A DNA stretch of 64,000 bases from Crotophaga sulcirostris (GCA_013397455.1 VYZB01000097.1:575508-639507), one strand, 5' to 3'; counted from the stretch's first letter, positions 1 to 12,787 are shown. Made by a program: numbers and translations. The notes: generated from the letters alone by a model not told the origin.

Positions 1-235
1 TGCGTCACCACCCTCACAGTAAAAGGTGTCTTCCTAATATCTAAACTAAATCTCCCCTTTCATCTTAAAACCATTACCTCTTGTCCTATCACTGCACTCC
101 CTGATAAAGAGTGCCCCCCCAGCTCACTTTAGGAACCTCCTGGATTGCTTGTGCCCTGCTGTGTTGTCCCTCCAACAGAGATTGGGGTGGTTGAAGTCCC
201 TTATGAGGACCAAGGGTTGTGAACCAGGTCAGTCC
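1..235 (-). mobile_element. CR1 LINE fragment, internally deleted, cut by the window edge
   Basis: Read on the minus strand this is two pieces of one CR1 type in the same orientation. The part at about 130-235 matches the endonuclease domain of CR1 ORF2: one frame reads RDFNHPNLCWRDNTAG, the conserved GDFNHPD-type motif with its first G changed to R. The part at 1 to about 127 matches the 3' region of CR1, the stretch just after a frame shared with other copies here. The whole reverse transcriptase domain that should lie between them is missing, with the join near 127-134. This is either an internal deletion or two adjacent truncated copies; the shared orientation and order favour deletion. 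The 3' tail lies outside the window to the left. Recognition is from recalled CR1 consensus features. Confidence 0.75.
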
Positions 236-690
236 ATAACAGCTCCTCTCTGCCTCTCTTCGCCTGCTGCATTGTGTAGGCCCTTCCATGGACTGCAGTC
301 CTTCAGGGTAAAACTGCTTCATAATGGGTTTCCCAAGGACTGCAGAAGAATCTCTGCTCTTGTGCATGAAACAACTCCTCCTCATCATCATCCAGCTCCT
401 CTTACCCACACATCTGCAGGACTGCTTCTCACACTTTTTTCCCGCCTGTCACTCCTCTCTGTCTATGGGGCATTTGTGCCCTTTCTTAAATATTTTTTCC
501 AAGACACACCACCATCATGGCTGTGGGGCTCAGTCATGCCCTGCAGGGACATCTGTTGCAGCTGGTTGGAACAGGCTGTGTCCAGCATGAGGAAGCCTTG
601 GCCTCTCCTCACAGAAGCTGCCCCTGCAACCACTGCTGCCAGTGGCTGGGCACTAAAACCCAGTACATCTTCATGAGACAAAATGTTGGA
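236..690. repeat. Diverged avian interspersed repeat, class uncertain
   Basis: This stretch follows, in order, the landmarks of a repeat I recall as abundant in bird assemblies: a GC-rich block with 'catggactgcagtccttcaggg', then 'tctctgctc', a C-rich stretch, 'ctcactcctctct'-like and 'cttaaatatttt' landmarks, 'ccaccatc', and a closing 'ctcacagaagctgcccctg' followed by 'aaacccagtac'. It is well diverged and has no meaningful reading frame; the overlapping ORFs on both strands are by-products of its composition. I cannot name the family with certainty. It may be endogenous-retrovirus (LTR) associated, but I see no clear TG...CA ends, primer-binding site or target duplication. It directly abuts the CR1 piece to its left. 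Confidence 0.5.
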
Positions 691-1094
691 AGACACAATG
701 TGTAAATAGATTAAAAAGATGGGAGAGTCCATCAGGACACAGATGGGTTCAAATCTGCTGCCTGTTGGGTATGTTTCCACTGAGACAGGGGGTCAGAGGA
801 AGCAGGAAGGATGCCACATCAAGTCACACAAAGTTTATGTGGACTCTGGGAACATCTTATCTTCCAAATGACTTTTTCTTGTAAAGGCATAATGCGTTGA
901 GTCAGCTCTAGTTGAGGGACATGTCTAGCAGCAAAAACATAGAAGCAAGGAGAAACTACTTTGGAATATATAGAATAACTGATTCAAGAAGCCAGAAAAA
1001 ATGGCAACTGTATTTAAAGAGAAGTGTGTTGGACTGAGAGAATTTTCTTATTCCCACCATATGTCATTCTAGCTTCTCCTCAGACACTGAGGAA
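691..1094. other. Gene-free stretch, nothing recognised
   Basis: AT-rich unique-looking sequence between the avian repeat and the next CR1. I see no ORF of note, repeat or RNA gene in it. Confidence 0.5.
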
Positions 1095-2655
1095 GATCAT
1101 AGAATCATAGAATCATCTGGTTGGAAAAGATCTTTGAAATCATGGAGTCCAACCATGCCTGTCTAATTAATAAATCATATCCCTGAGAAACTCATCTGCC
1201 CGTCTTTTAACCTCCAGGGATGGTGACTCCACCACTGCCGTGGGCAGACCGTTCCAGTGCCTGACCACCCTTTCAGTAAAGAAATTTTCCTAATGTCTAG
1301 TCTGAACCACAACTTATGGCCACTTCTTCTTGTCCTATCCCCTGTCACTTGGGAGAAGAGACCAACACTCATCTCGCTACAACCTCCTTTCAGGCAGTTG
1401 TAGACAGTGATAAGGTCTCCCCTTAGCCTAAACAGCCCCAGCTCCCTCAGTCGCTCCTCATAGACTTGTTCTCCAGCCCCTTCACCAGCCTCACTGCCCT
1501 TTTCTGGACACAATGCAGCACCTCAATGTCCTTCTTGTAGTGAGGGGCCCAGAACTGCACACAGTACGCGAGGTGTGGCCTCACCAGTGCTGAGTACAGG
1601 GGCACAATCACTGCCCTGCTCCTACTGGCCACGTTGTTTCTGATACAAGCCAAGATGCCATTGGCTTTCTTGGTTGCCTGGGCACACTGCTGACTCGTAT
1701 TCAGCCAGTTGTCAACCAACACCCCCAGGTCCTTCTCTGCCAGGCAACTTTCCAACCACTCTGCCCCAAGTCTGTAACGCTGCCTGCGGTTGTTGTGTCC
1801 CAGGTGCAGGAGTCGACACTTGGTCTTATTGAACCTCATCCCATTGGTTTCAGCCCATTGATCCAGCCTGTCCAGATCCCTCTGCAGAGCCTCCCTTCCT
1901 TCAAGCAGATCGACACTGCCACCCAGCTTAGTGTCATCTGCAGACTTGCTAAGGGTGCACTCTATCCCCTCATCTAGATCAGTGATAACGATATTGAACA
2001 GGACTGGCCCCAGCACTGAACCTTGGGGAGCGCCAGTCGTGACCAGCCTCCAGCTGGATTTAACACCATTTACCACCTCCCTTTGGGCCCAGCCATCCAG
2101 CCAGTTTTTTACCCAGCAGAGGGTGTGCCTGTCCAGGCCAATGGCAGCCAGTTTCTCAAGCAGAATATTGTGAGAAACAGTGTCAAAGGCTTTACCAAAG
2201 TCCAGGTACACCACATCCACAGCCTTTCCCTCATCCATTAACCGGGTAACCTTATCATAGAAGGAGATCAGGTTGGTCTGATAGGACCTGTCTTTCACAA
2301 ACCCATGCTGACTGGGCCTGATCACCTGTTTGTCCTGTATGTGCTGTGTGATAGCACTAAAGATGATCTGCTTAATGACTTTTCCCAGTACCGAGGTCAG
2401 ACTGAGAAGCCTGTAGTTCCCTGGATCCTCTCTCTTACCCTTCTTGCAAATGGGTGTAACATTTGCCAGTCTCCAGTCAAGTGGCACCTCCCCAGTCAGC
2501 CAGGACTGCTGGTAGATGGAGGAAAGAGGTTTGGGAAGGACTTCTACCAGCTCCCATCTGGCCCCATAGACTTGTCCAACTGGCCAAGGAGGTCTCTAAC
2601 CAAAACCTTTTGGATCATTTGAGCTTTATCCTCACTGTTTTCTGTCTCAGGTTAC
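1095..2655 (-). mobile_element. CR1 LINE, 5'-truncated, 3' tail present
   Basis: This is the longest CR1 copy in the window, about 1.56 kb. The 3' end is at 1095-1116, where the minus strand carries two and a half copies of the ATTCTATG-type octamer that terminates CR1 elements. Upstream come the short 3' region and most of the reverse transcriptase of ORF2. The 5' limit is blurred: CR1-like coding sequence (a frame with KSMGPDG) can be followed to at least 2650. No endonuclease domain is present, so the copy is strongly 5'-truncated, as most CR1 insertions are. It is the same subfamily as the plus-strand copy at 43621-44787: both carry HNNRRQR at the same place. Confidence 0.95.
1167..2560 (-). 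pseudogene. CR1 ORF2 reverse transcriptase remnant, frameshifted
   Basis: The reverse transcriptase of CR1 ORF2 copies the element's RNA into DNA at a nicked target. One frame is open from about 2550 to 1447 and holds the core motifs: YLDF (motif A, with its catalytic Asp; residues 94-97 counting from a GTG codon at 2487), GAPQGSVLG (motif B, residues 152-160) and SADD (motif C, residues 182-185). SADD is normally FADD, so the residue before the two Asp has changed. At about 1460-1464 one base is lost just after LENKS, and the C-terminal part ([22 protein letters not shown]) continues in another frame. A second one-base loss at about 1284-1288 precedes [14 protein letters not shown], which ends at a stop at 1167-1169. 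A short deletion after GPDG near 2560 breaks the N-terminal side. The copy cannot encode a working protein. Confidence 0.9.
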
Positions 2656-5600
2656 CGAAGATGGTTACCAAAGAGGATGCTACATTTCTATCATCCATAA
2701 TCAGAAATATCTTTCTCTTCCATTGCCTGTACATTAGCCATGTCCATCCATTCTTTCTTTAGGCTTTATTTTGAACCAAGTGATGACTAGTCTCATAAAT
2801 CCAGAAGAAGCTTGTTTCCAACTTTTCTTGCATGTATTTGCATAAGAGAAACAAGAATAATTTGCTTGGCATACAGGTTATTCTAATAACATTTCAAGTA
2901 ATAGCACAAGGCAATAACTGAGACACTGATTGTTAGGACTTGCATTTGACTTTAAAGTCTTTTTAGCAATCAGTATACTTACCTGCAGGAGCATCATTGT
3001 TTTGCCTCATTCTGGATTAAATCCTTTGATATTATTTGAATCATAGCTATCGGCTTAAAAAGGAGCGGAAGCAGGCCTCTGGTTTTGTTAGCTGTCTAAA
3101 AAAATAAATGCAGCCCATGAGAAATGCCCACATCTCCCTGGAAAACCAAGTATATTTCCAAAAGGCATTTTGAACTTGTAGCCTGTTCAGTTTCTTTTTT
3201 CTACCAGCTGCAAAACCCCAGGGGATTCTGGACTGTAGATTTTCAGTTACTGACTGACTTTTCTCTGAAGCAGGAACAGTTCCAGCGCCATATCATCAGT
3301 TAATCTCAAAAAATAAAAACCCCAGACCCTTCTCTTGACCTTGATCCCTTGTCTTTCCATCCATGTTCAGCTGTCTCACCTCATTTGTCCCTTGTGTGTT
3401 TTCACTTTCCTCAACCCTGCTGCTGGATGTCCTCTCTCTTTGTTTCCTATTCTCTGGGAATCTTCTTTCCCTAGTGAATTTTTGTTTCCTCAGTATCTCT
3501 TCTCTACTTCTTATCCGAGTCTCTGGATTTTTTTTCTTTTCTCTACATCCCACACACTCAGCCAGACCTGCTTCTTGCTCTCAGCTTTGTTATTCTTCAG
3601 ACAGTGTAGAAAACCTTTTAATAAGGATTTTGAATGATCTTATAAAAGAGAGTAAATAACATTCACAAACAGTAGGAGTGATGAAGCCTGATTCTAACTG
3701 GGTTTGTGCCATGAGGCAGAACTGGGCAGAATCTCTGATGTCTAATAAAAGAAAAAGTCATCTTAGTTTTTCCCTCAAAGGGAACCTTAAAGGATCTTTT
3801 GTCTTTCCCCAGATGCCATTTAACAGCAATGTATTATGTCCCAATGACTGTTACCCCTTAGGATAGTTGTCCATCCCTGTTTGTGCAGACCAGCTGAGCA
3901 AAGATTCTCTTTCCTTTTTTTTTAACTCTTGGTTCCCTGTCAGGATGCCAGAGGGGAGGATGCACACAAATGTGTGCCCTCTGCACAAGCCTGCTACCTG
4001 AGGCCAAAGCTTGCAACCCTGTGCTCCCAACTGGACCATTGTCACAGCTTTGGAAAAGAAATCTTTAAAACCTCTGTGTTGCTTTTCAACATGTACATGT
4101 GTTAATTAATCTGGCTCTAGACAAGAAAACAAGTTTATGGCTGAGGAGCTATATGCAGCCTATGCTGCTTTTGAATAAGTAAAAGCAGGATTATGAAGTC
4201 CAATTACTGGTTTCTTAATTTTTCAGTACTCATACACGGTCAGCTGTGCAATAATTACTGCAGAGTGATGTGCCTGTGGTGATAAGACTTACCAAGGCAT
4301 TCTGGCCCCTGGCAAGAGCAAAAGAAACAACACTGAACATCGCCTTTTAGTAAATCTCTTTCTTCAGAGGAACCCTGAAATAGGGAAAGCAAAAATTAGT
4401 CAGAAACCCCAAATTAATTACAAAATGCTGACTTAACTACTTCTTGTGGGATAGCAAAGTTAAATGAATGGACTAACATGTAGTAATGACAAAACTGTGA
4501 CTGAGCATTACTGAAATGAAGCAACCTGGCTTTGAATTATGTGGTGGGGAATCTGAAAATAGGATAGCAATTTGGATCAGCATTGCAGTAAATAATATTT
4601 GTTTCTAAACTAACAGTTATAACAACAGTATGCTACTTCAAAACCTGAAACCTTAGAAGCAATGTATGCTTCATCACAGAGCAGAATTCAGCTAAAGACC
4701 TATTACCTTTTACTATGAATTACTATTTTTTGAAGTAAGTTTTTTCACCTTTTTTTTTTTTTAAATCTGGTTTTAGGCAAAAAAAGTGTGTATTATGTGG
4801 AATTCAAGAAAGCACATGTCACAGGAATGTCATCCCGCCCTCAGGCAAATAGCTTAGCAAACTCCAAACACTGGATTTTCAAAAGCAAATTCAAATTGCT
4901 TCTTTCTGCAGCCTACTATATATTAGCAGGCGCGAATTAAGTGTACTTATCCTACCCATTTCTTTGCTGAGGCAACAAAACTACCTAGAGGGCCATGATC
5001 TCAAATGTCAGGTAATAAACCTTTCCTGTTCTCAGTAAATTTTTATGTTTTTTTTTTTTAATAATACCCAAATCTAGGATACTTTGCTTCCCCCAGAATT
5101 TTTTAACCCTGCAGGATATATTGGTGATGAAAACCAAGCACAAAAAAATGTTTAATATTTGGCTGCATTTTTTCTTACACTTAGAGGTAATTCTACATAA
5201 AAAGCTGAGAATATCTAAGAACAGAAAATGGAGGAAATGATAAATAAAAAGAAAGTAGCTTGGCTGCTGTTATTCCTGTTTTATATTGTGTTGAACTAGC
5301 TAGCAATAAAGGGGACTCTTCATGCCATAAAGCACACGAATTTAGGTTGCTAACATTCATAATTCTGCCCAGGTCTTTCGGTTCGATTCTTGAGATACCA
5401 TTGTTTTAGATAGGACACTGCCTACTCCCTGATCCACAAGAGTTTAAACCAGGTTCAGTAACCACTTTGTTGTCCCTCAATCCTGAAATGCTTCTCCTGA
5501 AACAAAGCAGAGTGGTAACTTGGGCAGCAGAGGTTTATGAGTGGCACATATTCCTGCCACTAGAGGGTATAATGTCTCTATCATGCACAGCTCATCAGAC

Positions 5601-7807
5601 CTCACTGCATACACTTGTTTTTTTCAGGATTTGAGGCAAAGCTTCCCAGGAAAGCCTAAAGGAACTAAGGATTTTCTTAATATGAGCACCTAACTTCTAC
5701 AATCTTCTTCAATGATCTCAGCCTCAGACTTCTGTTCAAAAAGCTGCAACTGATCAATGGATCCAAAGGGAAAACATCATTCTCAAGATTTGTGTAAAAA
5801 AAACCCAACATTTAAAAATCAATAACCAGAGCTGTTCAGTGGACAGCAAAGAGGAGAGTGAAATCCTATCCTGTCACTCCAGGCTGAACGTGGAGGGCTG
5901 ATGTAACATGAAACGTAAGTCAAACACCCATGAATCATGTTTCCATGTACTTGGGTGGTAGGATCTCTCAGCAGCCAACACAAAGGTCCCAAGTAGCAGC
6001 TCTGGATAAAGATGCAATTAAAGAGATCTCTGACTGTTAATTCTGAGGAAGGAAGAGCTCATTTTTACTCTACTGAGGTAATAAGCTCTGGTGTCTGTGC
6101 AACAATCCCATGATGGGGTCCTCAATCAGAACAGAGAATAACGCAACCCCAACTAAAGGCAAGGGTTGTGCTGTGACAGTTCTTCTTCCAGAGGACACAG
6201 GATTCTTCAGGAAGAAAAACTGCATGTTCAGCTCTAGCATTTGTTCGACGAGGTGACAAATGCATTTTTCTGCTTCCATCTAATGGGAAGATAGAGCTTT
6301 AAGAGAAAAGTTACTTGTGAATTGCTAAAAGGATGCATGCAATTTGTTGTCCTAATCTCTAGCATTTGGGAACAAGATATATCTTTGATTGTCTGGCTTC
6401 CTTTGGTACCTTGCTGTACCATATTTTGAGTACCTTGCTGTTCTACATACTTTATAAGCCCAGCGAAGAAAACTTGCAGCCTGTATTATGCAGAAGCTCC
6501 TTCTTAACCCCTCAGAAAAAGGGGAAAGACATTAGATTCTCAGTCCCACCCCTTTTTGTTTTGCAGTCTCTTACAGAGAGGTGAAAGAATAAAAAGGGCT
6601 TAAATTCATAGGTGTTGCCTAGGAAAAAAGAGAGAGGAGTATTCTTTTAAACAGCAGGAGACACAGACTCTGTGTAAAATGAGGGTGCTATCTTCCCTTT
6701 GAAAGGAGCAAGATACATAGTGACACTCAGTCAGACACTGCATTTGGGTAACCAGAAGGGTTTTCTGTGGCTAATAGTGCCACAGCCCCTTGTTAGCAGT
6801 GTCTGCATCCTGCTCCTCTCAGAGTGCAGGTGCAGTGCTGAGGTGCAGGAGCATGTAGACAGCACCTGAGTGTTCATGTAAAAACGCCTGTGCCAAGTTC
6901 CAAATTTGCCACAGTTCAGTATTTTTTTTGAGAAGACATCAAGTAGTCTCAGAAGTATTTGCTCTGCTAATCTGGACTACATTTAATGGCTATCACATAA
7001 CGCCACCATGGTGATTGTTAGGAGGCTTTTGTCCCTGGCCAGTGGAAATGCAGATGGCCTAGCAGTAAGACTGCCTTTCTTGAGAGGGCAGTGTCTGAGG
7101 GAAGGAGGAACATAGAAATTCTGTCTAAAAAAGGGGCTATGGATGGATCAGTGCTGCAAGGCATCCATGACCCAACTATTTCAGCTCCATCCTGCATGTG
7201 AAGGGCTGGAAGTGGTAGAACAAATCCCTGATGAGAAGTCAAGTTGATGGGTACTGTGTCTGTGGCTTACTACAATAACCCAATCTGTGAGAAATTCCAG
7301 TGCCACAGCTCACTGAGAAGGGGGCTAATAAAATTATATCTATCAAGTGTGCACCCAACAACCATAATGCAGAGAGACTCTACTGCTTCTTATGTCCCAG
7401 GAAGTAGACCCAAAACCCTTACCAACCTCAATGGAAATAAATTTGGCCCCCTGGGTGAATATGTTATGTTGTCATTTTTCCTTCAGGAATGGGGCAGTTA
7501 GGACTTACAGTGAGAAACAGAGAAGATGTATGAGCAGGACTAGAAATGTCAGACCAGAGAATCTTTGACCTCTGGAAATAAGGGATAAACTCAAATCTAG
7601 GTAAGATACAATCTTTATCTACAGTTTTAAATAGGATGTATGCCAGACCCAGTTTCTGCTTACTAGCATAACCAAGAGCCTTGACTGTCTTTCCAATTTC
7701 TAATCTGTCATAATGTTATCTCTTTTTGTTGTTTCCCCCTCCCCCCCTTATTACTTGAAAAAGTAATTTTAGAAAAGAGCAGTCTCTCCTACTTTCTGAA
7801 GTTGTGG

Positions 7808-7866
7808 TTTTTTATTTATTAAATATTTATTAAATATTAAATAATACTTAATATTAAATATTGAAA
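7808..7866. repeat. AT-rich low-complexity stretch
   Basis: Almost pure A/T sequence built from overlapping variants of TTTATTAAATATTTA and TTAATATTAAATA, able to fold back on itself. It is simple sequence, with no sign of a gene. Confidence 0.7.
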
Positions 7867-9254
7867 ACACTGTGTTACTTCTTTTCCCCAAAAACACCTG
7901 TATACAGACAAAATAGAGGATTTTCTGTATAAACCTCTCCACATATTCCAATGGAAGGAATTAGAAATAGATTCTGAAAAACAAGAACATTATTGCAACA
8001 ATAAAACGTGTACAATCCATTTAAAAATAAAAATCATTTGCAGAGACTTAAAAAAAGATTTTGAGAGGATTATCCTGACAATAAAGTACATAAAGAGACA
8101 GGTTTATGTATTCTTCCAAAAATACAGGGGTTTGTAATGGAACTACATTGTGATGGAAGTGGGAATTATATGGATTATGTTTGGCTCTGAAAAAAGCCTG
8201 GAAATTAATGCAACTACTTGTGTTTTGTTATCAGTTCTTGTTATACTCAAATGCAAGTTGCATGCGTGTCACAGGGTAGGTTTATAGCTTATATTACCAC
8301 ATATTAGCTGTTTGGGCTAGATAGATTTCTGTGTAAGACACAATTAATTGTTGGTTTACTCGTGGATTCAGATATAGCAGCCAGACAACAAATCTATCTC
8401 CTCTGTCTATTTATAAAAGTCCATTGAACCTGTAGACGTCAGCTGGATGTAAATAAGGACATGTTTCTTTTGCATTAAAACTAAACTCACTTAAGTGGAT
8501 TGCTCCACAATTACTAAACATAGTCTTCTCTAGAAATCAAGACATTTGTAATCTTAGTGCATTGTTGAAAGGAAAAACAAAATACCAACATTTCTCTGGG
8601 TAGCCACTTGCAAACTTCTTAATGTTTTCCAAATGTATTGCTACTTTCAAGAGTTACGATACAATGATGCTTATTATAGGATTGTATTACAGCACAGTTC
8701 TTTCCTGTCCTTGTAATTCACAAAGCATAATTGAAGTGTGCATTCTGAAAGTTAGCAAATACCTAACAGAATATCCAGAATAATTTTTGTAGTCAAAATA
8801 TGCAGAGCACCTAACACTATCTTTGTGAGAAGGTCAAACAGAATTTGGTGTTCACAGCTTTTTCTTGTTCCTTGCTAAACTGTGATACTTGCAGTCCTCC
8901 AGTGTGTAGTGCTGAACAGCTCCAGTATTTGGCTAAATATAAAAGTTTTGATACATTCTTAATGTTGAAAATCACAGAACCATCACTTAGGTCTTTTTAT
9001 GGAAGTAACTACGAAGCAGACAGAGCCTGTTTCACCTCAGAGGGAATTTGTCTCTTTCTTCCTCTGGAAGCTTCTGGAGGATTATTTTCTTTCCCCTTGC
9101 TCCCTGCAGAGGAAGGAGAGGGCTCTACGTTCCCATTCCCCTCTCCACTAATCATAATAGCATGAGTATTTCAGGCATGGGCTGTCTTGTCTAGAGATGA
9201 ATATGTTGTTACCTATGTAAATTTATATTTTTTACTCAAGATTTGTCTTTGCAG

Positions 9255-9389
9255 TCCACAAGTGCTATTACGACTTCTGTAGGAATACTTGAATTTGATC
9301 TAAAAAAGATAGCTGAAAATCCTACCATCATGGTTACTGCTATGAGTACTAATCTTAGCCAGATTATCAGGAGGTCTTATTCACTCCAG
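9255..9389 (+). other. Exon-like open segment (doubtful)
   Basis: A 135-base segment (45 codons) is preceded by a pyrimidine-rich tract ending in 'tctttgcag' and followed by 'CAG|GTAGAG', so it would be a symmetric phase-0 exon. The frame reads STSAITTSVGILEFD at its start and RRSYSLQ at its end. The same frame stays open beyond the donor, to 9605. I do not recognise the peptide, and no neighbouring exon is visible, so chance is the most likely explanation. It is listed because a splice-bounded, in-phase open segment is rare in this window. Confidence 0.15.
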
Positions 9390-9424
9390 GTAGAGCCAGG
9401 TGATACTGCAACTACATTGCTCTC

Positions 9425-9463
9425 TATATCAGAGCTCATGAACTTTAGGGAAGCTCTGATATA
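9425..9463. repeat. Perfect 12-bp inverted repeat, 15-base loop
   Basis: The arms are tatatcagagct (9425-9436) and agctctgatata (9452-9463), exact reverse complements. The stem ends there, since the next pair (C/T) does not match. No T-run follows, and it is shorter than a microRNA precursor. Confidence 0.8.
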
Positions 9464-12400
9464 TCTAAAGATGTGTGACCACGCCTCTGAATTACACTGT
9501 GGGCATAATTTTATGTGTTGTATTTCAGTTTTCCTGTGTATTTCACTGTCACATGCCATTCTGTGCACTTTCATTTGCACACTAAAATACGTGTATACAC
9601 TGTAACCCTTGCTCTGGATATCACAAATGCAAATATGAGTGCATACACTCAGGAATTTGTGCAAATATAGGTGTTGGCAGCTCCACACTAAATATATATT
9701 TGATGTACACATACTTTTTCATTTGGGGTCTGTGCACAGGGAAAGATATCAAAAACTGAAGATTAATCATGCCGTGAATTGTCAGTTTCTTTTGATTAAT
9801 TACAAATGAGTCTAAAAAGGACAAACCTAAATGTACACTTATATAGTGACAGGAAAATCCCACCTGATGTACTCTGTGCATTAAAAAAAGGAAAATCTTA
9901 CCAACTACACTGGGTTGCTTATATGAAGTAATCCTTCCCATACACAATTTTAGTTTCCTCAGTTTAGAGCACTGAAAGTTATTAGCATAAAGTTACATTA
10001 ACCTATGTTTCTAGATATAACGCCTTTCTTTCCATTGAAAGCATGAGAATAAAAATGCCCACCAGTATTTATTTTTATGAAGAATAGTATTGTCAGTCAT
10101 CTGTAGGTCTAAATGTACCATGCACATGAATGGAAAAATGCAACTGAAGTATTTTAGGCAGTGTTGAAAACGCCATCTTTACACTACACGTTAATGTTAG
10201 AAGACTAAAGAAGATGTGCAGCAAAAGGAAAATTTAATACAAAAAGATTTTTTCCATAAGATTTCTACAGGGAAAGCCTTGCATGCCGAAAATTTTCCCC
10301 TTATTAGTTATAGTTCTAATGAGGCTTCTTAGAACCTTTTTTATAATTCTTTGTTAATCCAAAAAGAGCAGCTGTTAATGTGTTTTGTTTGTGTATCCCA
10401 GTAAAATATACTTTCCCAAGTTCCCAAAATGAGTCCTCTAACAGTAAAAGGAAGCAAAGCTTGAAGGCATTGTTTTGTTTCCAACTTCCATCTTGTTGAG
10501 TTTGTGGTTAATTTGCTTGTGATTCTTAAATTTCTTCAACTTTTTCTTTAACTTCTCTATTACTTCTTGAGACTATAATCTAATATACCCAAAAATGCCC
10601 TCCAAAAGATTGAGCTATTAACAGGTCTGTAAAGCAGACAAAATGACTATAACTATTCTGTTCATTGTTTTGCCAAATAGATCTAGCTATAAAAGACATT
10701 TAATAAGATTAAATTTAGAAATGTATAAAAATAAAACCTAATATCACTGTGGGGATTATACAAGACTTCAGGCATATAGAGACAACGAGTGTGGTGCCTA
10801 TTTCACTTGTATAGATTTTTAACACTGGGTTGTTTTTTAACTGTTCAGTCTGGAAGGGGATTTTTTGCATTTTAATATCCCAAGTGGCACCAGACTAGGT
10901 CTCCAAAAACATCTTTTATGTGTTATGCAGGTAGATGAATACAGCAAGGGTGTGATACGCAGATGTCAAAGTCATGCTGTGGCAAAAGTCAAAAAATATT
11001 TTGTGATTTGCCTGCTAAGGCTGCTGGATGAAAGCTCTCAAGCTCCTGCCCACCGCCATACTGCCGTGGCTGTCAGGGGTGTTTGTAACAAGAATGACTT
11101 CCCAACAGGAGACAGGAATAAAAATGAAGAGGTTTCAAGTCACAGCACAAATCTACACCAGGCAGCTTTGTCAGGGAGGCAGTGGTGAACATGGGGTCAC
11201 TTGGTCTCCCATAGTAAAGAATTCCTTTTCCATTAGAAGTGTAGGTGGATCCTACCATACTGTCCCTCTGTGTTTATGTTAATGAAAATGTGCACTAATA
11301 CGGTAAAGGCATATCTGGTTTTGACCAGGAATAAAAGGACAAGCAAAGCATATATTTTTGACCTAATACTAAAAACTGATGCTCCTAGCTCACCCCTGCA
11401 CTCAGATTCTCAGAGGTATCAAGGTTCCTGAAAGTCATCCATTGCAACACCAAAGCACGCCCACAGGTGCTGAACACAAAAGCCTAGGGAACAGTTAATA
11501 TCCAAAGTGTGCTCTGTATGACATTTTGGTCAGGATAGGAGGATCATTCAGGAGCAGGTGCTGCACGTTAAGCAGGTACTCACGTAGTTCAGAAGTCCTT
11601 AAAGCAGCACTGTGTAGCCCTGATGGACAGACTCGTGCAGAGCAAGAGACTGGGAGCAGAGCAGGACTATGTCCCTGCCCCTAAGAGCCGTAGGATTGCA
11701 AGTACTGTGCAGTCAGTGGAGGTCTGTCACAGATGGCAACAGCCCCTAAAGCTGCTCTAACCAGTGGTGGGACTGTGAGATTTCCGGTTCCTAATGAGAT
11801 GAGCCTTAAAGAGGCATGCTTTTGGCCTTTGTTTGACTCCTTGCAAAGCCAGAGGACCAAAACTGATTTTTTTCACATCCATCCATTAACCCATCCTGCA
11901 CATGCTGCATCCCTCTGGAGGTGCAAAGCCAAAATCTTGTTGATTGTGACATTGTCTCATCGCAATTAAAGTTTGTTCCTCTCTGAGCAAAGACTTTAAC
12001 ATTACACAACAATAAAGGCAGTTTACATCTATTGCCATTTTCCCTCCCAGAGGAGTATAATTTCTGTACACACAATATCATCCTAAAAAGTTCAGTAATC
12101 ACGGCATAGGAACACTATCATACATTAGATCATCAGTCCTGTCATCCCTATATTCTTTCTCTTGTAGTGCCTTGCTCTACGCGGCTCGTTTGCAAGAAGC
12201 CATTAATTGAACATTGTTGACCAAAGGAGGAGTTCTTTCCTTACGCTTCACTTGGAGGACAGATTATACACGAAATTCTGGGGCTTTGTTTTTCCTTCTA
12301 CTAACTCCTGAATGTATTTTTCTTTCCCCGATTTCTTCCTGATGTAACAGTAGATAATACTCTTCATTATATAAGTGTCCAGTCCCTTTGTTAATCTTTC

Positions 12401-12787
12401 TAAATGCTTGACTTCATTGCTATCTTGTGACTCATTAATCCCACACTAAATAGTACTGATACCACATGTAGGTCGCAGTAATGGCTATGCAGGATGTGTA
12501 TTTGCATCAGTGTCAGGTGAATTCTCCCTCCCGTACTTAGCCTGAGGTAAACATTAGCACAGTACAGAGATCCTCCGTCTGTCAACATGCTCTGTTCATG
12601 TTCAGTGACCAAAATCCTTGATGCTATATTATGTTATTGCTAATCATGGGAATAAAGGATATTTTGAAATCTGGGGTGTTTTCTAGTTCTGTTCTCTGCT
12701 TCTCTCCTTCAGAGTTGAGCAATACCAACACACATTCCTCAAAAGATTATGTTCACTTCCAGAGGTGTCATTTTGATATACTTAGGA

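Larger units (their letters stand above)
2656..12787. other. Long gene-free stretch, mostly unique AT-rich DNA
   Basis: About 10 kb with no recognised gene. It contains a T12 run at 4751-4762, an AT-only stretch at about 7808-7866 made of overlapping TATTTATTAAA-like units, one exon-like ORF (9255-9389) and a 12-bp inverted repeat (9425-9463). The ORFs here are short, lack family motifs, and overlap others on the opposite strand. Confidence 0.5.

Noticed and set aside
236..690. Solo retroviral LTR
   Set aside because: No TG...CA ends, polyadenylation layout or 4-6 bp target duplication could be identified; class left open.
1795..2622. Plus-strand ORFs across the CR1 at 1095-2655
   Set aside because: They are antisense shadows of the reverse transcriptase frame.
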